A DNA stretch of 64,000 nt, taken from assembly GCF_029784165.1 (NCBI RefSeq), contig NC_073695.1, positions 100,567,306-100,631,305 on the forward strand. Direction: 5' to 3'. How positions within the stretch are numbered: the stretch's first letter is position 1; each line of letters opens with the position of its first letter. Of the stretch, positions 33,411-46,172 are shown in pieces. The DNA comes from Wyeomyia smithii. Lineage: Eukaryota; Arthropoda; Insecta; Diptera; Culicidae. The notes under the pieces are model-generated. The model ran no database searches, was not told the origin of the DNA, and saw only the letters and a list, made by a program, of their open reading frames with translations. The translations under genes and the position numbers were made by a program.

Positions 33411-34786
33411 GTGTTAGATAACTTGACTCAGTCATATTTACAAACAACTTAGAAGTCAGTTTGCACCTTCTTATAGTGAGATGCATACGTGGAAGCTAGT
33501 TTAAATAAGTAAACTCGTCACAAATTCTACGATTTTGTAATCTGCATGAGGTTGAAAGCTGTTCACGTCATTTTCGGATGATAAAATGGTAAAGTGGCGC
33601 ATATCATCTGTGGCAATTGTGCCAAAGTTCGCGGAGACTTGGCCAAAATGCAGCAAAAAATTGTATTTTCCTGTTAATACCAGTTAGTTATCAACAACGA
33701 GTACGATTTTTAAAACACTAGGAAATATAGTTAACCTCCCTAGCTAGTACACAGGTGATAATAGTGTAGTTTGTTGATTATTTATAGCTGACTTTGTAGA
33801 ATCATTAACTGTAGAACGTATTGAGTATTCCGTACCTTGTAGTATTTTTATAATTTTATGTCTATATTTTCCTTTGAATTTTCATCAGGTTAGCTCGTTG
33901 CTTTGTTTGATTGTTGATATACTTTGGTGGAACGTGTGTTATACCGTTTGATCAGCCGTAAGAAAAAAAAACACCGGCACACTCAAAAAGTAAAAGAATA
34001 ATGAGGATTCGATAGCTACGGAGGACATAACCAAGTGTGACAAGTATAAAGCTGGAACTTTTTATGCAATCGAAACATGAAATCTTTCCGTAATCAAGCT
34101 TTGATCTTTCTGTACCAGTATCACATAATTGGAACTCGTAATTGGCATTTAGTAACAAAGATTAAGCGTTCAACATAAGGATAAGCACAATTTCATAATT
34201 TTTATTCGTTATAGCTCGATATCGGTATACTGAATAAAACTGTACTACATTTGACAATGATTTGACAAACCACATGATGATGGTATTATAATTTCTATTG
34301 TTTCGTTTAAAAAGCACTGTGAAAGTCTAATTTCCCTCCAATCTTCTTGGTTCACCTCACTCTCTGTCATCCAATTGGATTTTCCACAATGCAAATTGAT
34401 TAAATCTGGCCATTTTTACTTTTTCTTGTTTAATTGTAGGATCCCCGGTGTGGAAGCCTAGAGACATGATTAGGTTAGGTGATGCCCAGTCTTCTTCGAC
34501 CGCACGTAAAGATGATTCTAGCAAGTAAACAGATAAGAACAGCCAATGATGCTTTCTAGCAAAGTTTTCCCAGTAGACAGCAAAACATAACAATACATTT
34601 ACGGGGTTTCGATTAGCAACGCGTTGCACCGGCGGGGCTAAACTGGCAACACGCGCCTTTAACCTGCCACAGAAAAATAAAGTTACCGGAGGCTTAACTT
34701 TTGCTGACTACTGAGCGGATTTTGTAGTCATCCAACAAAATGCCCGGAAATGATTGCACGTAGGGTTGGAAGTCAGCTCATTATAA

Positions 34787-34862
34787 TTTGTTTTTTTTTT
34801 TTTACTGTCCTTCTCCGACCGAGGGTTAATATTCGAAAGTGGGCGATTTCCCGACAGGAATC
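34787..34862 (-). repeat. Possible 5'-truncated SINE tail
   Basis: A poly(T) run followed by actgtccttctccgaccgag resembles the 3' end of the minus-strand SINE at 53884-54244 (poly(T), then actctcgcttattttccgtcggt). The match is short, so this is tentative. Confidence 0.3.
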
Positions 34863-37533
34863 AATATTGTTATAAAAAAAAAAAACTTACGCATTCAATG
34901 ACTGAACGCGATGAGGCAAAGCAACATATGGAAAACTTCCGAATCTAGTAAAAAACATAATGCAAATTACATAGAAAAGTGAATTTTTATGAAAAAGAGC
35001 AAACTTTAGTGATAATTTCTAATTACACGATGTAGTTAAGTATATGCAAGTTTATGATTATTATTATTATTATTAAAAACTGAGAGAATAGAAATACTAA
35101 TCACAAAGACACACTCACATACACAATGACAGAAACTGTAGTAAATGAATGTCAGTTAAATCATATTCTCGATACCAATTATGAAATACAGTTGTTTATT
35201 TTACTTTGTATTTCTGGTACTTTTAAAAAACACAGAAATGAAGAAAATCTTGCAGCTATATTAGCAGTAACTGAACTTTTACCGCTAATATGAAGTACGA
35301 ACAGTAGAGCGAACACATGACTCTATTCGATTGTGAATTCCTATATACCATTAATTTCGAGTCATACAAGTTATTAGACAAAATGCAGTTAGAAATAAAA
35401 TATGAAACATACAAGAAAGGGAATTGAATTTTATAAATCGTAAAACACATTGTACACGTTTAAACCCCTCTAGACGAGACTAATCATCTGCCAAAGCTGG
35501 CACATTATCATTTATGTAGGATGAAGAGAGAAGCGATTACATGATTTTCTGTTTTCATCCTTCGAACGAACGATTAAGAAGAGAAATTTCGATAATCACT
35601 ATCAATTAAAGTAGTTAATTAAAGATTCTTCCTTAATTGGTTCAAGAAATTTTTCTATAAATCTAGCGGTTTTAGATACAATTGAGAATAAAACAATAAC
35701 ACACAAATAAAAAACAACAAGTATACCTTGAATAAAGGACTAGAACTTTCCCTGAGTGCTTTCCGAAATTTTTAAGCACTAATCAACACTAAAAATATTG
35801 ATTCCCCAACACAAAAAGTCGAAATGGCTAGGAAAAGAAATGAACAGCTAAACAACAACAAAACACACAAATAATGGTGTAATTTAGGAAAAGTCCTGTA
35901 ACCCTGCAAAAGCCATAGTTAAAAACACGAATATTTCCTTTTACATAAAACTGAACTAAGCCAAGTAAAAAAAATCAAACAAAACCAGACAACTGCACGC
36001 GTTCTTTCCCTCACAGAAGTATTTATAAAAATATACATACGACAAAACCCATTATTGAAATTTGAAAAAAAAATAAAATAAAACAATAACGAGGAGGAGA
36101 CAAAATTTTTAATACATCCAATAAAGAAAAGTAATACATAAACACGCAGTACCATTTCAAGACACCCGGAATGCGCGCGATAACATCACGCGGAACTTCC
36201 TCACCCGTTTACGAAACTAATCTAGTGATTTCCTAGTTTTACCAGTTCCAAATCATGTTACGCACGTCTTCATCAGCACGAGTGAAGGCTACCAAAGTAT
36301 TTATTCAATTGCGTTCCCTTCCCTACCCGGTCCTGCTGAGGCTAGTTTTAAAACAGTTCGATCGAATAACGGTAAACAATAGGAATTTACATCTAGAGCA
36401 AAATGGAGGCGAAATTCGATGTCGTTGAGTTAAGTGTGGTTTGTTTTAGCTAGTGAATGAAGATGAGATTGCGAAGAATGTAGTTCCCACGTGACTTTAT
36501 AATTTTAGACTTCCGAATGTGAAAAAAATCCATGTTCACCTACGTTAACAAACTAATCACATACTTTCCTGAACAAAAGAAAAAAACTGAGACCGGAAGG
36601 CGATGTGAGTCGAACAGTGATTACATTAGGAATACATTTAACAAAATTCTTATAAGAAAACAAAGAAAAACAAATTATCGCGAAAAAAAATTGTTAATCA
36701 ATCAATAATCTATGGTTATCATACACAGAAAAACAACAACCACACAACTTTATAAACAAACCAAAATAAAATACAATTCAGTGGATCTTTTTATGGAGTA
36801 AGCCTAACGAACGTTCAGAATATGGTTCTTCATTACATCAGTAAACTCCTTCTTTGCCACGTAAGGCACGAATAAAAAACCAACACACGTACACAAACAC
36901 GGCGAAACACACACGAATACTTTGAAACACTACCTATCCTAATTAATCACTCTACTGTATGAACACGACACCCAAAAAGCAAACAAAAACACGTCGAAAT
37001 GACGACTAAAGTAAAAAAAATCTCCAAAGCCCTTTTTGGTTAGATTAACCGCTATGAATACGAATGCAACTACAGAAAGAGGGAAGAAAAACTAAATTGT
37101 GCCAATTAATTAAAGATGAGACAAAACGCAAAAACGCATTGTTTGACGTTTGAATGAAAAAAAAATAAAAAGAGGAGTAGAACCTTCATAGAGCCACGGA
37201 TCTGCTGCCCACAGACAGTCCCGAGAATGAGGAATGATGTTGTTACCCAATTGAATGTGACAGCCAAACTTGCAAAGTTACTTTTTTTCAATTGGTGCAA
37301 AAGTGGAAAAGTTGCCCCGAACGGGATTGAAGCCAACAGATGACAAATCGATATGATCCGGTTGGTGAAACAAGCGATAACGATCGTACCGAAAGAACAA
37401 TGCGTGTAGACATGATGATTATGATAATGATATTAATGATTATGATGAAGATGATGATGATGAAGAAAATGGTGACGAGAGAAACTAATTCTTGTTTATT
37501 TGTTTTGTAACTTTTTGAGATGTCTAAGTATTC

Positions 37534-37543
37534 AATAAATAAA
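37534..37543 (+). terminator. Overlapping polyadenylation signals
   Basis: AATAAATAAA gives two overlapping AATAAA hexamers, followed by AT-rich sequence. They may end a transcript from the preceding unique region. The owner is unknown. Confidence 0.35.
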
Positions 37544-37734
37544 GATAATTATACACAAACACTAACATCGTTTCTTATTTGTAAACTATGGAGAACGAAA
37601 TGACGTCAAATTTGATTAAAGGGAACGCATATTTTTTATCTCAGTGAACTGACATAAAACTGACAGCAACCAACAGTTGGCAAAACCGACACCACGCACA
37701 AATTTATCCACAACATGCAGATGTTTGGAAATTT

Positions 37735-38830
37735 ATTAGACGTCCCCATTCAGTTCGGTCTATGGCTGCAGCCAGCTAGCCATGTTGTCTGCGTAGGCCT
37801 CGCAGGTCATGTTCCACTTGATCGAGCCACCTTGCTTGCTTCATTCCAGTCGGGTAGTTATTGAGAACCCTCACCGGTTCCTTATACGATATGCCCAGCC
37901 CACCGTAGTCTCAGGATTTTCACCGTTTGTGATTCTCTCAGCAGCTGATGCAACTCGTGGTTCATCCCCTTTCGCCATGATCCATCTTCCATCTGCACTC
38001 AACCACAGGTGATACGCAGCACCTTCCGTTCTAGAACCCCAAGGTCGCGCTGGTCCTCCACCAGTATGGCCCAAGTTTTGTAGCCGCAGAGGACTTCCGG
38101 TCTGGTCTGTATCTTAGTCATACGGCATAGAATTTGGCGATAGTCAACGGCATAGAATTTGTACCTTGTAGGCAGCGTTCAACAACAGCAGTAGTTGCAA
38201 CAGTCCAGGCTGTCGCCCTTTTTGTGGAAGGGGCACACGGTACCCTCTATGCACTCCTTCGGTACTATGTCCTCCTGACAAATCTTGGCAATAACCCAGT
38301 GTAGCGCCTTAATCAGTACTTCGCCACTGTGTTTCAGGGAAATTGGTCAACTCCGGCTACTTTAGGTCGGGAGCTGGTATACTGTCGTCATCCACGCGTA
38401 CACCAAGAACCACAGACACTTCTTCGTCATCCTCTGCTGCATTGCCGTCAAGGTGCTCGACGTGGTGCTGCTTCCATATTTCAATCACCTCAAACGTATT
38501 TGTGAGAAGAGGCAGTCATCCAGGCACCTCGAATATCCCTTCCGTTCTACCTGAGCGTTTAAATCATCAAAGAAGACCTCAGCGTCCCATTACGGATAGC
38601 TATCATATCTTTGCTCTAGCTGCGTATGTAACAGAAAGAGAAAGAAGTTCTCGTCGTCGGGTCTTCCTTCGTGCGGGCAGTGCACGTTTATGATGCTGTA
38701 GTTCAAGAACCGGCCCCTAATTCTCAACCTACACATCCTCGCACTGGTCGGCGCATCCTACCAAGCACTATGAAGCCGGCCCAGTCGCTCGATGTCCGCT
38801 TTACCATACCTACTGTCCCGACCAACACAT
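37735..38830 (-). pseudogene. RTE-like retrotransposon fragment (endonuclease, RT N-terminus and 3' tail)
   Basis: On the minus strand, 38830-38690 encodes an endonuclease piece (DWAGFIVLG). A pre-RT segment at 38560-38340 follows (WKQHHVEHLDGNAAEDDEEV), then an RT start (ALHWVIAKICQED, about 38310). The C-terminal tail with the LRWAGHIVRNR block is at 38110-37760. The central RT is deleted and the frames are broken. The class resembles RTE-type elements common in mosquitoes. Confidence 0.7.
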
Positions 38831-39180
38831 TTTCTTGAGCACTATGATTTCGAAGTTGAGTAGTGATCGCGCCACAGCCGTGAAAGTATAACGATCATCA
38901 GTTTCATATACCGAGTTTATTTCGTCACCTACCGTGAGGTGTCCTAATTCTGCGAACTTCGTATCAAAATGTTGATGCCGTTTAGCAAAAAAGGAAATAT
39001 AAGCAGAAAGTTGACAGTTAATGTATAGGAAATCTCTTCCAAAGATCATTTTTGAAAATCTGCTTTTAATTGATATTTTTTAACATTTCAATATGAAGTG
39101 CGCAGAATTAAGGGCGCCTTACGGTAGACCTGTGTCGATGGGTTCAAATCATATTTATTTCTTCGATATTTAAAACGTTT
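38831..39180. other. Spacer without recognised feature
   Basis: AT-rich sequence with no frame or repeat that I can assign. Confidence 0.4.
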
Positions 39181-39183
39181 GGT

Positions 39184-39418
39184 CGCAGACAGACGTCCAA
39201 GCAAGAACAACATTGATCAAAATTTCCGTGTAAATTTTCAAAGTAAATTGCGTTATAAATCACTTGTACACTAGCGCCGCCTGGTGACCTTATCGCTACA
39301 ATACATTTTTTTTCGCTGGTGTACGAGGCTGGCGGTACTGGTAGCGCTATCTGGCTACGGATTGCTACTACAAAAAACTTTACACAAGTTTGGAACTCAG
39401 CTTGGACGTCTGTCTGCG
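39184..39418. mobile_element. Hairpin repeat with arms cgcagacagacgtccaagc
   Basis: cgcagacagacgtccaagc at 39184-39202 is perfectly inverted at 39400-39418. The arms continue with weaker pairing inward. It is probably a MITE or a terminal part of one. The outer boundaries and target duplication are not clear. Confidence 0.5.
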
Positions 39419-39744
39419 GTTTGGTGTTTGGCGGGGTGGCTTGTTGGGCCTTCCCCAACCCCCTGTCTCGCGGGGGTATATCGTGTTAGCACTGTTGGTT
39501 TACGCGCCAATGATCGCATCGCAACCTGTCACTTAGCTATTGTCCGATGACAACATTGCCCAGGCAACGCCAAACAGCTGTGTCCATACTCCAGCTGGTA
39601 GTCTATTGTGATCGTATGACTCGTAGAGGCGTGAGATAACGCTTGTTAGAGCCGAAGCTAAGTTTGACGCTTCTTCCAAGTTGCTAACTCACCATTTGAA
39701 GTCCAGAGTTTTTGAAATACAGATTGTTATTTTCTATGAAGCAC

Positions 39745-40097
39745 TTTATGTTTTGCCTTTCTCCTAGAAAGGTATAGCAATCACTGGCAAAACCGAAGGT
39801 ATCAAAGTGCTCCAGAGGGCCGAATGGCATACATCGCTCAACTCAGTTCGACGAGCTTAGCATTTTCTGTATGTGTGTGTGTATGTGCAACTTTACAATC
39901 TCACTAGATTTTCTCAGAGATGGACCGATTTTCATAAAATTACTCTCAAATGAAAGGTCCAGCCCTAGAAAACCATTTTTAATTTTTTTGTATTCGGATT
40001 TTCAGTTTGTATGTTATTTAACAAAACGTGAAAATCACGAAGGTTCATTATCTCAGAAACTACACAACCGATTTTAACAAAATTGGCTTGAAATGAA
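39745..40097 (-). repeat. Copy of the cctttctcctagaaaggtat interspersed repeat
   Basis: Reverse-oriented relative of the 3' part of 24283-27555, sharing ctttctcctagaaaggtata, the gctccagagggccgaatggc region, a short TG run and ctcagaaactacacaaccga. It abuts and truncates the RTE-like element at 40100. Confidence 0.65.
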
Positions 40098-41212
40098 CGG
40101 CCCGTCACCTTGCTTCAGACCATCTAACGTCACAAACGCGTCCGAAAATTCACCCGCTGTCCTGACGCATGATGTGAAACCGTCAAGCGTCACACGGAAC
40201 AGTTTAATTAGTTCTGTTGGGAAACCATGTTCTAGCATTATTTGCCAAAGCTCGTTGCGTTTCACTGTGTCGTACACCGCCTTAAAGTCAATAAACAGAT
40301 GATGCGTCTGCAAGTTATGTTCTCGAAACTTGTCGAGAATCTGTCTCAAGGTAAACATCTGGTCCGTTGTAGATCGCCCCACTCGAAAACCGCATTGGTA
40401 TTCTCCAACAAAGGCTTCCTGCAACGGCCTCAGTCGCTGGAACAGGATACGGGAGAGAATTTTGTAAGCGGAATTGAGGAGGGTTATGCCTTTATAATTA
40501 CTACAGTGGAGCCTATGTCCCTTCTTGTAGATAGGGCATATGAGTCCTTCCAACCAGTCCGTAGGTAGTTGTTCCTCAGACCATACCCTTAGGATAATTT
40601 GGTGAATTGCACTACACAGCCGCTCGCTCCCAACCTTGAAAAGTTCTTTGTGGTTCTTTAACTCTTTGCAAGCATTCTTCACCTCGTTCAATGTTGGTGG
40701 ATCACAGCTTGTCCGTCCTCCCCAATTTCTATCCTGTTCCCCTCGACGACAGTCCTACCTTCCTCACCGTTCAACACCACTTCAAAATGTTGCTTCCAAC
40801 GCCTGGCCACCTGCGATTTATCGGTTATCAGATTCCCCTCCCTGTCTTTGCACATGGCAGGTACTGGCACGGTCCGGTTCCTGATTCCGTTGATCGTTCT
40901 ATAGAAGCTCCTCGTGTCGTGCCTGGTGAAGCAATTCTCCGCCTCCACGAGGACGCGATCGTAGTGCTCACGTTTCTTACGGCGATGAAACCTCTTTTCG
41001 GCAGCTCTGACCTCCCGGTATTTTTCCCGCATGTGACGCGTTACACGATTAGCTGCTACTAACGTGTTGGCGTAGGCTCGGTTCTACTCCTCCGTCACCT
41101 CTAGACACTCAGCATCGAACCACCCACTACGCGTGGTTCCCGTTGTCATGCCTATCACTTCTCGCACTGTTTCGCTGACCGCATCATGGATTTGCTTCCA
41201 CTGCTTGTTCAG

Positions 41213-44200
41213 GAGTATACTCTGCAGCAGTGAGAGGAAATTAGAAATAGTTTATCTTAATATTGCTGGTTTATCCACAAATTATGTTGCTTTGCGGCAT
41301 CTTGTGGAAACAAAACGACCAATGTTAGTATTGCTGGCTGAAACTCACATAGTGGAAGCTGATGCATTTGATCAATATAGCATTCCGGGTTATAAAGTTG
41401 CTTTTTGCCTTTCACATTCCAGGTGGGGTTGCTATTTACGCCAAGGAATCAGTCAAGTTCAACATTCTATCAAACGAATCTGTTGAAAACAATTGGTTTC
41501 TGGGAATATCAGTTCAGAGGGGCATGACGATGGGAAATTTTGGAATAGTCTACCATTCCCCCAGTTCAAGTGACCAGCGTTTTTTGGAAATTTTAGATAA
41601 CTGGTGGGAAAATTTTGTTGATTTGAATAAATTAAACGTAATTGCTGGTGATTTCAATATTGATTGGCTTGGTGAATCGAATTCGAATCAATTAAAGCAA
41701 TTAGTCGGTTTTTTCAATTTAAGACAAACAGTTTTTCAATTTACAAGAATTTCCAGACACTCTCGTACCTTTATTGATCATGTGTTCTCAAATTTTGATA
41801 ATGTTCATTCCATTACAGAGGCCGATTATAAAATAACAGATCATGAGACAATTTGTATTTCAATTGAAAACGATCAAAACCGAGTGGATAAAGCAAAAAT
41901 AAAGTGCTGGAATAGTTATTCGAAACAAGCAATGTCTCAGCTTGTTTCAAGAAGTTTGAATTTTCATCCAATAACTGGAAATTTGGACAATAAAGCAGCT
42001 GTTCTAACCAATACGCTGGAAGAGTGTACCAAGAATTTAGTTTTTGAAAAATTTGTTGAGTTACAAAATTCGAACAGCTGGTACTCTTTAGATCTTGTGC
42101 GTTTAAAACGTAAAAGAGATAAATGTTATAAAAAATTTTGTAGAAGTAATGATAACGATGATTGGAACAGGTACACCGCGGCGCGAAACATACATTCACG
42201 CACCTTGAAAAAGGTTAGATGTGCATATATACAACGGAAGATCGATCAACATCAAAATAACAGCAAAGAGTTATGGAAAACTTTGAAAATATTAATGAAA
42301 AGTAATAATACATTATCACAGTCCATAACATTTAATGGTATTGAGGAAAACTCCGCGCGAGTTATTGCAAATAAATTTAACAGTTATTTCGTTGAAAGTG
42401 TTCAATCGATCAATCAAAGAATTGATGTGGTCAATGAACCTGACGAGCTAATACAGCCGATCCATAATAACTGTAGATTTGATGGTTTTCATCCTATTAC
42501 TTTTGCAGAGTTGAAAGATATTTGTTTCTCTTTGAAGAGATCGGCTGGTATCGACAATGTCAACGCAAAGTAATACAAGATTGCTTTCATGTAATTGGAC
42601 ACGACCTGCTGGACCTTGTCAACGAATCTTTACAAACAGGGCACGTGCCTGAAGTTTGGAAGGAACCTCTTGTGGTTCCTATCCCCAAAATTACTGGGAC
42701 GGATAAAGCCGAAGAATTCCGCCCCATTATATACTGCACACATTAGAGAAAATTTTGGAGCTAATTGTTAAAGGCCAGCTAATGCATTATTTGAACAGTA
42801 ATAATTTGCTAATCCCAGAACAATCAGGTTATCGAGAGGGACACTCTTGTGAGCAGCGTTGCCAGGTCATTTTTTTAAAAAATCTGGAAAAGGCAAAAAA
42901 AAAATCTGGATAAAATCTGGAAGTCATTTCGTGGGGTGAAAGGTAAATTCTTCGGATAAAAGTCTTGGGGTACGTAAAATTTTAGGTGACAAAATTGCAA
43001 AATTTCGCGCCAAATTTGAAGTGATGACCTTTTTGCGGAACAGAAAAAATAAAATCTGGATAAAATCTGGATCATTCATGAAAAATCTGGATAATTGGAC
43101 ATCAAATCTGTCTACCTGGATACATGTTCAAAAATCTGGATAATCCAGCTAAATCTGGATACCTGGCAACGCTGCTTGTGAGTCTGCATTGAACTTGGTG
43201 TTAGCAAAATGGAAAGAGAAAATCGAGGCTAAAGAAACTATTTTTGCGGTGTTTTTGGATCTAAAACGCGCTTTTGAAACAATTTCTAGGCCCTTATTGT
43301 TGCAAACATTGAAGCGCTTTGGTATCGTAGGGACAGCATATAAATGGTTTGAAAGCTATTTGTGTGCTAGAACTCAGAAAACTCGTTTTTATGATTCTGA
43401 ATCAGTTTCCATTGCTAATACAGTGGGTGTACCGCAAGGAAGTGTTTTAGGGCCCATTTTGTTTATAATTTATATTAATGACATGAAGCGAGTTTTACGG
43501 TTTTGCGATGTAAATTTATTTGCCGATGACACTGTTCTGTTCATTGCGGCTAAAAACCCAAATGATGTTGAAACACTTTTAAACCAAGATTTACATTATC
43601 TGGCGAATTGGTTAAATTTTAAAAAACTTAAACTAAGCATTAGCAAAACAAAATATTTGATTATTTTTTCGGCCAACTCCAGACCAGACGTAAATATTGC
43701 AATTAATGGTGAGACGATTGATCGCGTAAATGAAGTAAAATATCTTGGAGTAATCATTGATGACAAGTTAACTTTTAAGTCTCACATTGACAACATCATC
43801 AGAAAAATGGCTAAAAAATACGGTATTCTGTGTCGTTTAAAAATGAATTGACTGTTAGTAGTAAAATTTTGTTGTATAAGTCAATCATTTCACCACATAT
43901 AGACTTTTGCTCATCCATCTTATTCCTTGCAAATAATACACAAATATTAAGATTAGAGCGGTTACAAAATAAAGTAATGCGATTAATATTAAAATGTAAT
44001 AGATACACTTCCTCAAGTTTCATGCTGGACGCGTTGCAATGGCTTTCTGTGAAGCAACGAGTATATTTTTTGACTATGATGTTTCTTTATAGAATTTTAA
44101 ATAATATGCTGCCTCGATATTTGTGTGATCGAATTGATAGAGGAAGTGATTTTCATAGGTACAACACTAGAAACGCGGAGGACGCTAGAACACCACACTT

Positions 44201-44455
44201 TTTATTTAGTAGATCACAGAACTCTCTGTTGTACAAAGGAATTAACTTTTTCAATTCGATGCCCAGACAAGTGAAACGTGCAGCAACATTTTCAAATTAT
44301 TGGTATTCTTTTGAAGGGTTACTATGTCTGTATTAATAACCAGTCCGTTATTTGTTTGCCTACTGGTTACATTGTATGTCTCTAAATATTATCTTTCATA
44401 GATAAATCGACCAGCTTAAACCGATGAGGTGGGACCATCATCATCATCATTTATT
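41213..44455 (+). pseudogene. CR1/L2-like non-LTR retrotransposon, 5'-truncated
   Basis: The endonuclease is at 41231-42000 (VYLNIAGLSTNYVALRHLVE, then NVIAGDFNIDWLGES, then FIDHVFSNFD). The reverse transcriptase is at 42400-43850 (AVFLDLKRAFETISRPLLLQ, then VPQGSVLGPILFIIYINDMK, then the catalytic VNLFADDTVLF). A C-terminal region follows at 43830-44336 (ISPHIDFCSSILFLANNTQI). Frameshifts near 41430, 42570, 42735 and 43850 and a MITE at 42854-43174 disable it. No ORF1 is present. It ends in a catcatcatttatttatt tail and lies inside the RTE-like element on the opposite strand. Confidence 0.85.
42854..43174. mobile_element. hAT-type MITE with CTTGTGAG target duplication
   Basis: The terminal inverted repeats are CAGCGTTGCCAGGT and, inverted at the right, acctggcaacgctg. 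A perfect 8-bp duplication CTTGTGAG lies at 42846-42853 and 43175-43182. The interior repeats aaaatctggataa-type motifs. It splits the RT of the CR1-like element within REGHSCESALNL. It is a relative of 6057-6659 by its ends. Confidence 0.88.
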
Positions 44456-45120
44456 TATTACTCCTTCCGCTGATAACCTCTGGATGTCCAGACGTATCTT
44501 CCTCGCCGATCTCGGTTTAAATACGTTGGACAACCGGGCGCGAATCTTGCCTACCACGAGATAGTGATCCGAGTCGATGTTTGGCTCTCGAAAGGACCGC
44601 ACATCTATGACGTCTGAAAAGTGCCGGCCGTCGATCAGCATGTGGTCGATCTGGGAGCAGGCCCCTCCATTGGGGTGTCTCCAGGTGTGCTTCCGAATGT
44701 TCAGACGTGCAAAATGGGTACTACAGATGGCCATTCCCCTGGCCGCGGCGAAGATCACTAACCTCAAGCCGTTGTCGTTGATGGTAGAGTGAAGGCTTTC
44801 CCTAATAACGGAACGGAAGAACTACTCTCGACCGACTGGTGCGTTCGTATCTCCGATGACGACCTTTATATAGTGTTGTGGAAGAATTGGATGTGGAGAA
44901 TTCCTCCTTTACGTCATCGGTTTTATCGTTTGTCGGCGCGAAAACGTTGATGAGGCTGTAATTGGAGAATCTGCCCCTGATCCTCAATACGCATAGACGA
45001 TCATTAATAGGCCTCCACCTAATAACACGCTTCGTTTGGTTTCCAAGTAGCACGAAACCGACGCCCCGTTCCGCTCTGCTGCCGCCACTGTAGTAGATGT
45101 GATACTTGAAAGAAGTGCCC

Positions 45121-45228
45121 GCCCAGCAAACAATTTTGTTGTATAACAGCTTTTTAGGTCTTAGTTCAGCCGAAATCCGCCTAATAGCAGCTTAACAAGC
45201 TATAAATCAACAACATTGTTTGTTGGGC
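45121..45228. mobile_element. Small MITE with TIR GCCCARCAAACAA
   Basis: gcccagcaaacaattttgttg and the inverted caacattgtttgttgggc bound 108 bp that fold into one hairpin. It lies within the endonuclease region of the RTE-like element. The target duplication is not clear. Confidence 0.65.
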
Positions 45229-45855
45229 GCGGTCGGATCAACCGCCCGGAATTCACGTTCTACGGTTTTAGGCCAACGCACCTCTTGTAGGGCTGCTACC
45301 TCCACTTTTGCCTTCCGTAGCTCTCTGGCCAAGATGCCCGCACGGGCCGGTTCAACAGAGTCCTAACATTCCAAGTTCCAACCCGAAAAAAAATTTAGGA
45401 TGTATTTTGTGGTGAGAACAGTAAATGGACAGTATTTTTTGTTGTAACCCAATGAGTATAAAAGAGAGGTGTGGAGGAAACTTACTAACACTTGCACGCG
45501 CCCCTCTGCTCGCCCCCCTCTGCCCATAGTTGATGCCAAATAGTGACGAAGCTATTTGGGTTTTCCATTGAGTTCATCTAGTTGTTTACATTTGAAGCAT
45601 TTACTAATACTAGAAAAATTCACTCTCCTCCTCACCTCTCTTTTATGCTCATTGGTTGTAACCATAAAAAACAATGTATTTTTACTGTAAGTTTGCGAAC
45701 GTTTTTTGTTATTACAATATTTTAACAATGTTGTTGAATCTACCACCGACAATAATTTTACCACGAAAAATATTGTCAGTGACTTCTAAATGTATGGGAA
45801 AAGTGCCTGGAAAAATGCTGTTAAGATACATATCGTTTAATGTAAAAATGATGTA

Positions 45856-46172
45856 CAGTAAAGTCGATTTTTACGTGGGGGATACGTGTCGCGTAAAAAA
45901 ACCGCGTAAATTCCGGAATCCGCCTTAAAAAAACGCGTAAATTCCGGAATCCGCGGAAAAAAAACCACGTAAATTCTGGAATCCGCGTTAAAAAAACAGC
46001 GTTAATTATGCATTCCGAGTGAAGTGAAACCGAAATCCGCGCGAAAAAAAATACCGCGTAAATTCCGGAATCCACGTAAAAACAAACCGCGTAAATTCCG
46101 GAATCCGCGTAAAAAAAACGCGTAAATTCCGAAATCCGCGTAAAATAAAACGCGTAAAAAGCGACCTTATTG
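45856..46172. mobile_element. Tc1/mariner-type MITE with an internal tandem array
   Basis: TA at 45854-45855 and 46173-46174 flanks ends cagtaaagtcgatttttacg and cgtaaaaagcgaccttattg. Between them, about eight or nine units of roughly 25-33 bp built on cgcgtaaattccggaatccg follow one another. The repeated unit shares the gcgtaaaaa block with the terminal repeats, so the array seems to have grown from the end sequence. Confidence 0.75.

Larger units (their letters stand above)
30305..37560. other. Largely unique AT-rich non-coding stretch ending in polyadenylation signals
   Basis: About 7 kb with few transposon marks and no frame longer than about 90 codons. It holds a (CTA)n run (30889-30945), the MITE at 33128-33410, a GAT-rich run (37405-37480) and overlapping AATAAA signals at 37534-37543. 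The texture suggests a long 3' untranslated region or other non-coding transcript, possibly related to sif upstream, but the intervening transposons make that uncertain. Confidence 0.35.
40100..45395 (-). pseudogene. RTE-like retrotransposon split by a CR1-like element and a small MITE
   Basis: On the minus strand the ORF starts near 45380 with an endonuclease (VGTWNVRTLLNRP, then RELRKAKVEVAALQEVRWP). It continues at 45110-44447 (TKRVIRWRPINDRLCVLRIR, then IDHMLIDGRHFSDVIDVRSF). It resumes on the far side of the insertion at 41215-40688 (WKQIHDAVSETVREVIG, then REVRAAEKRFHRRKKREHYD). The reverse transcriptase is at 40691-40100 (LICPIYKKGHRLHCSNYKGI, then EYQCGFRVGRSTTDQMF, then LFIDFKAVYDTVKR). 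It stops before the YADD block, cut by the repeat at 39745-40097. Frameshifts are present. Confidence 0.8.
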
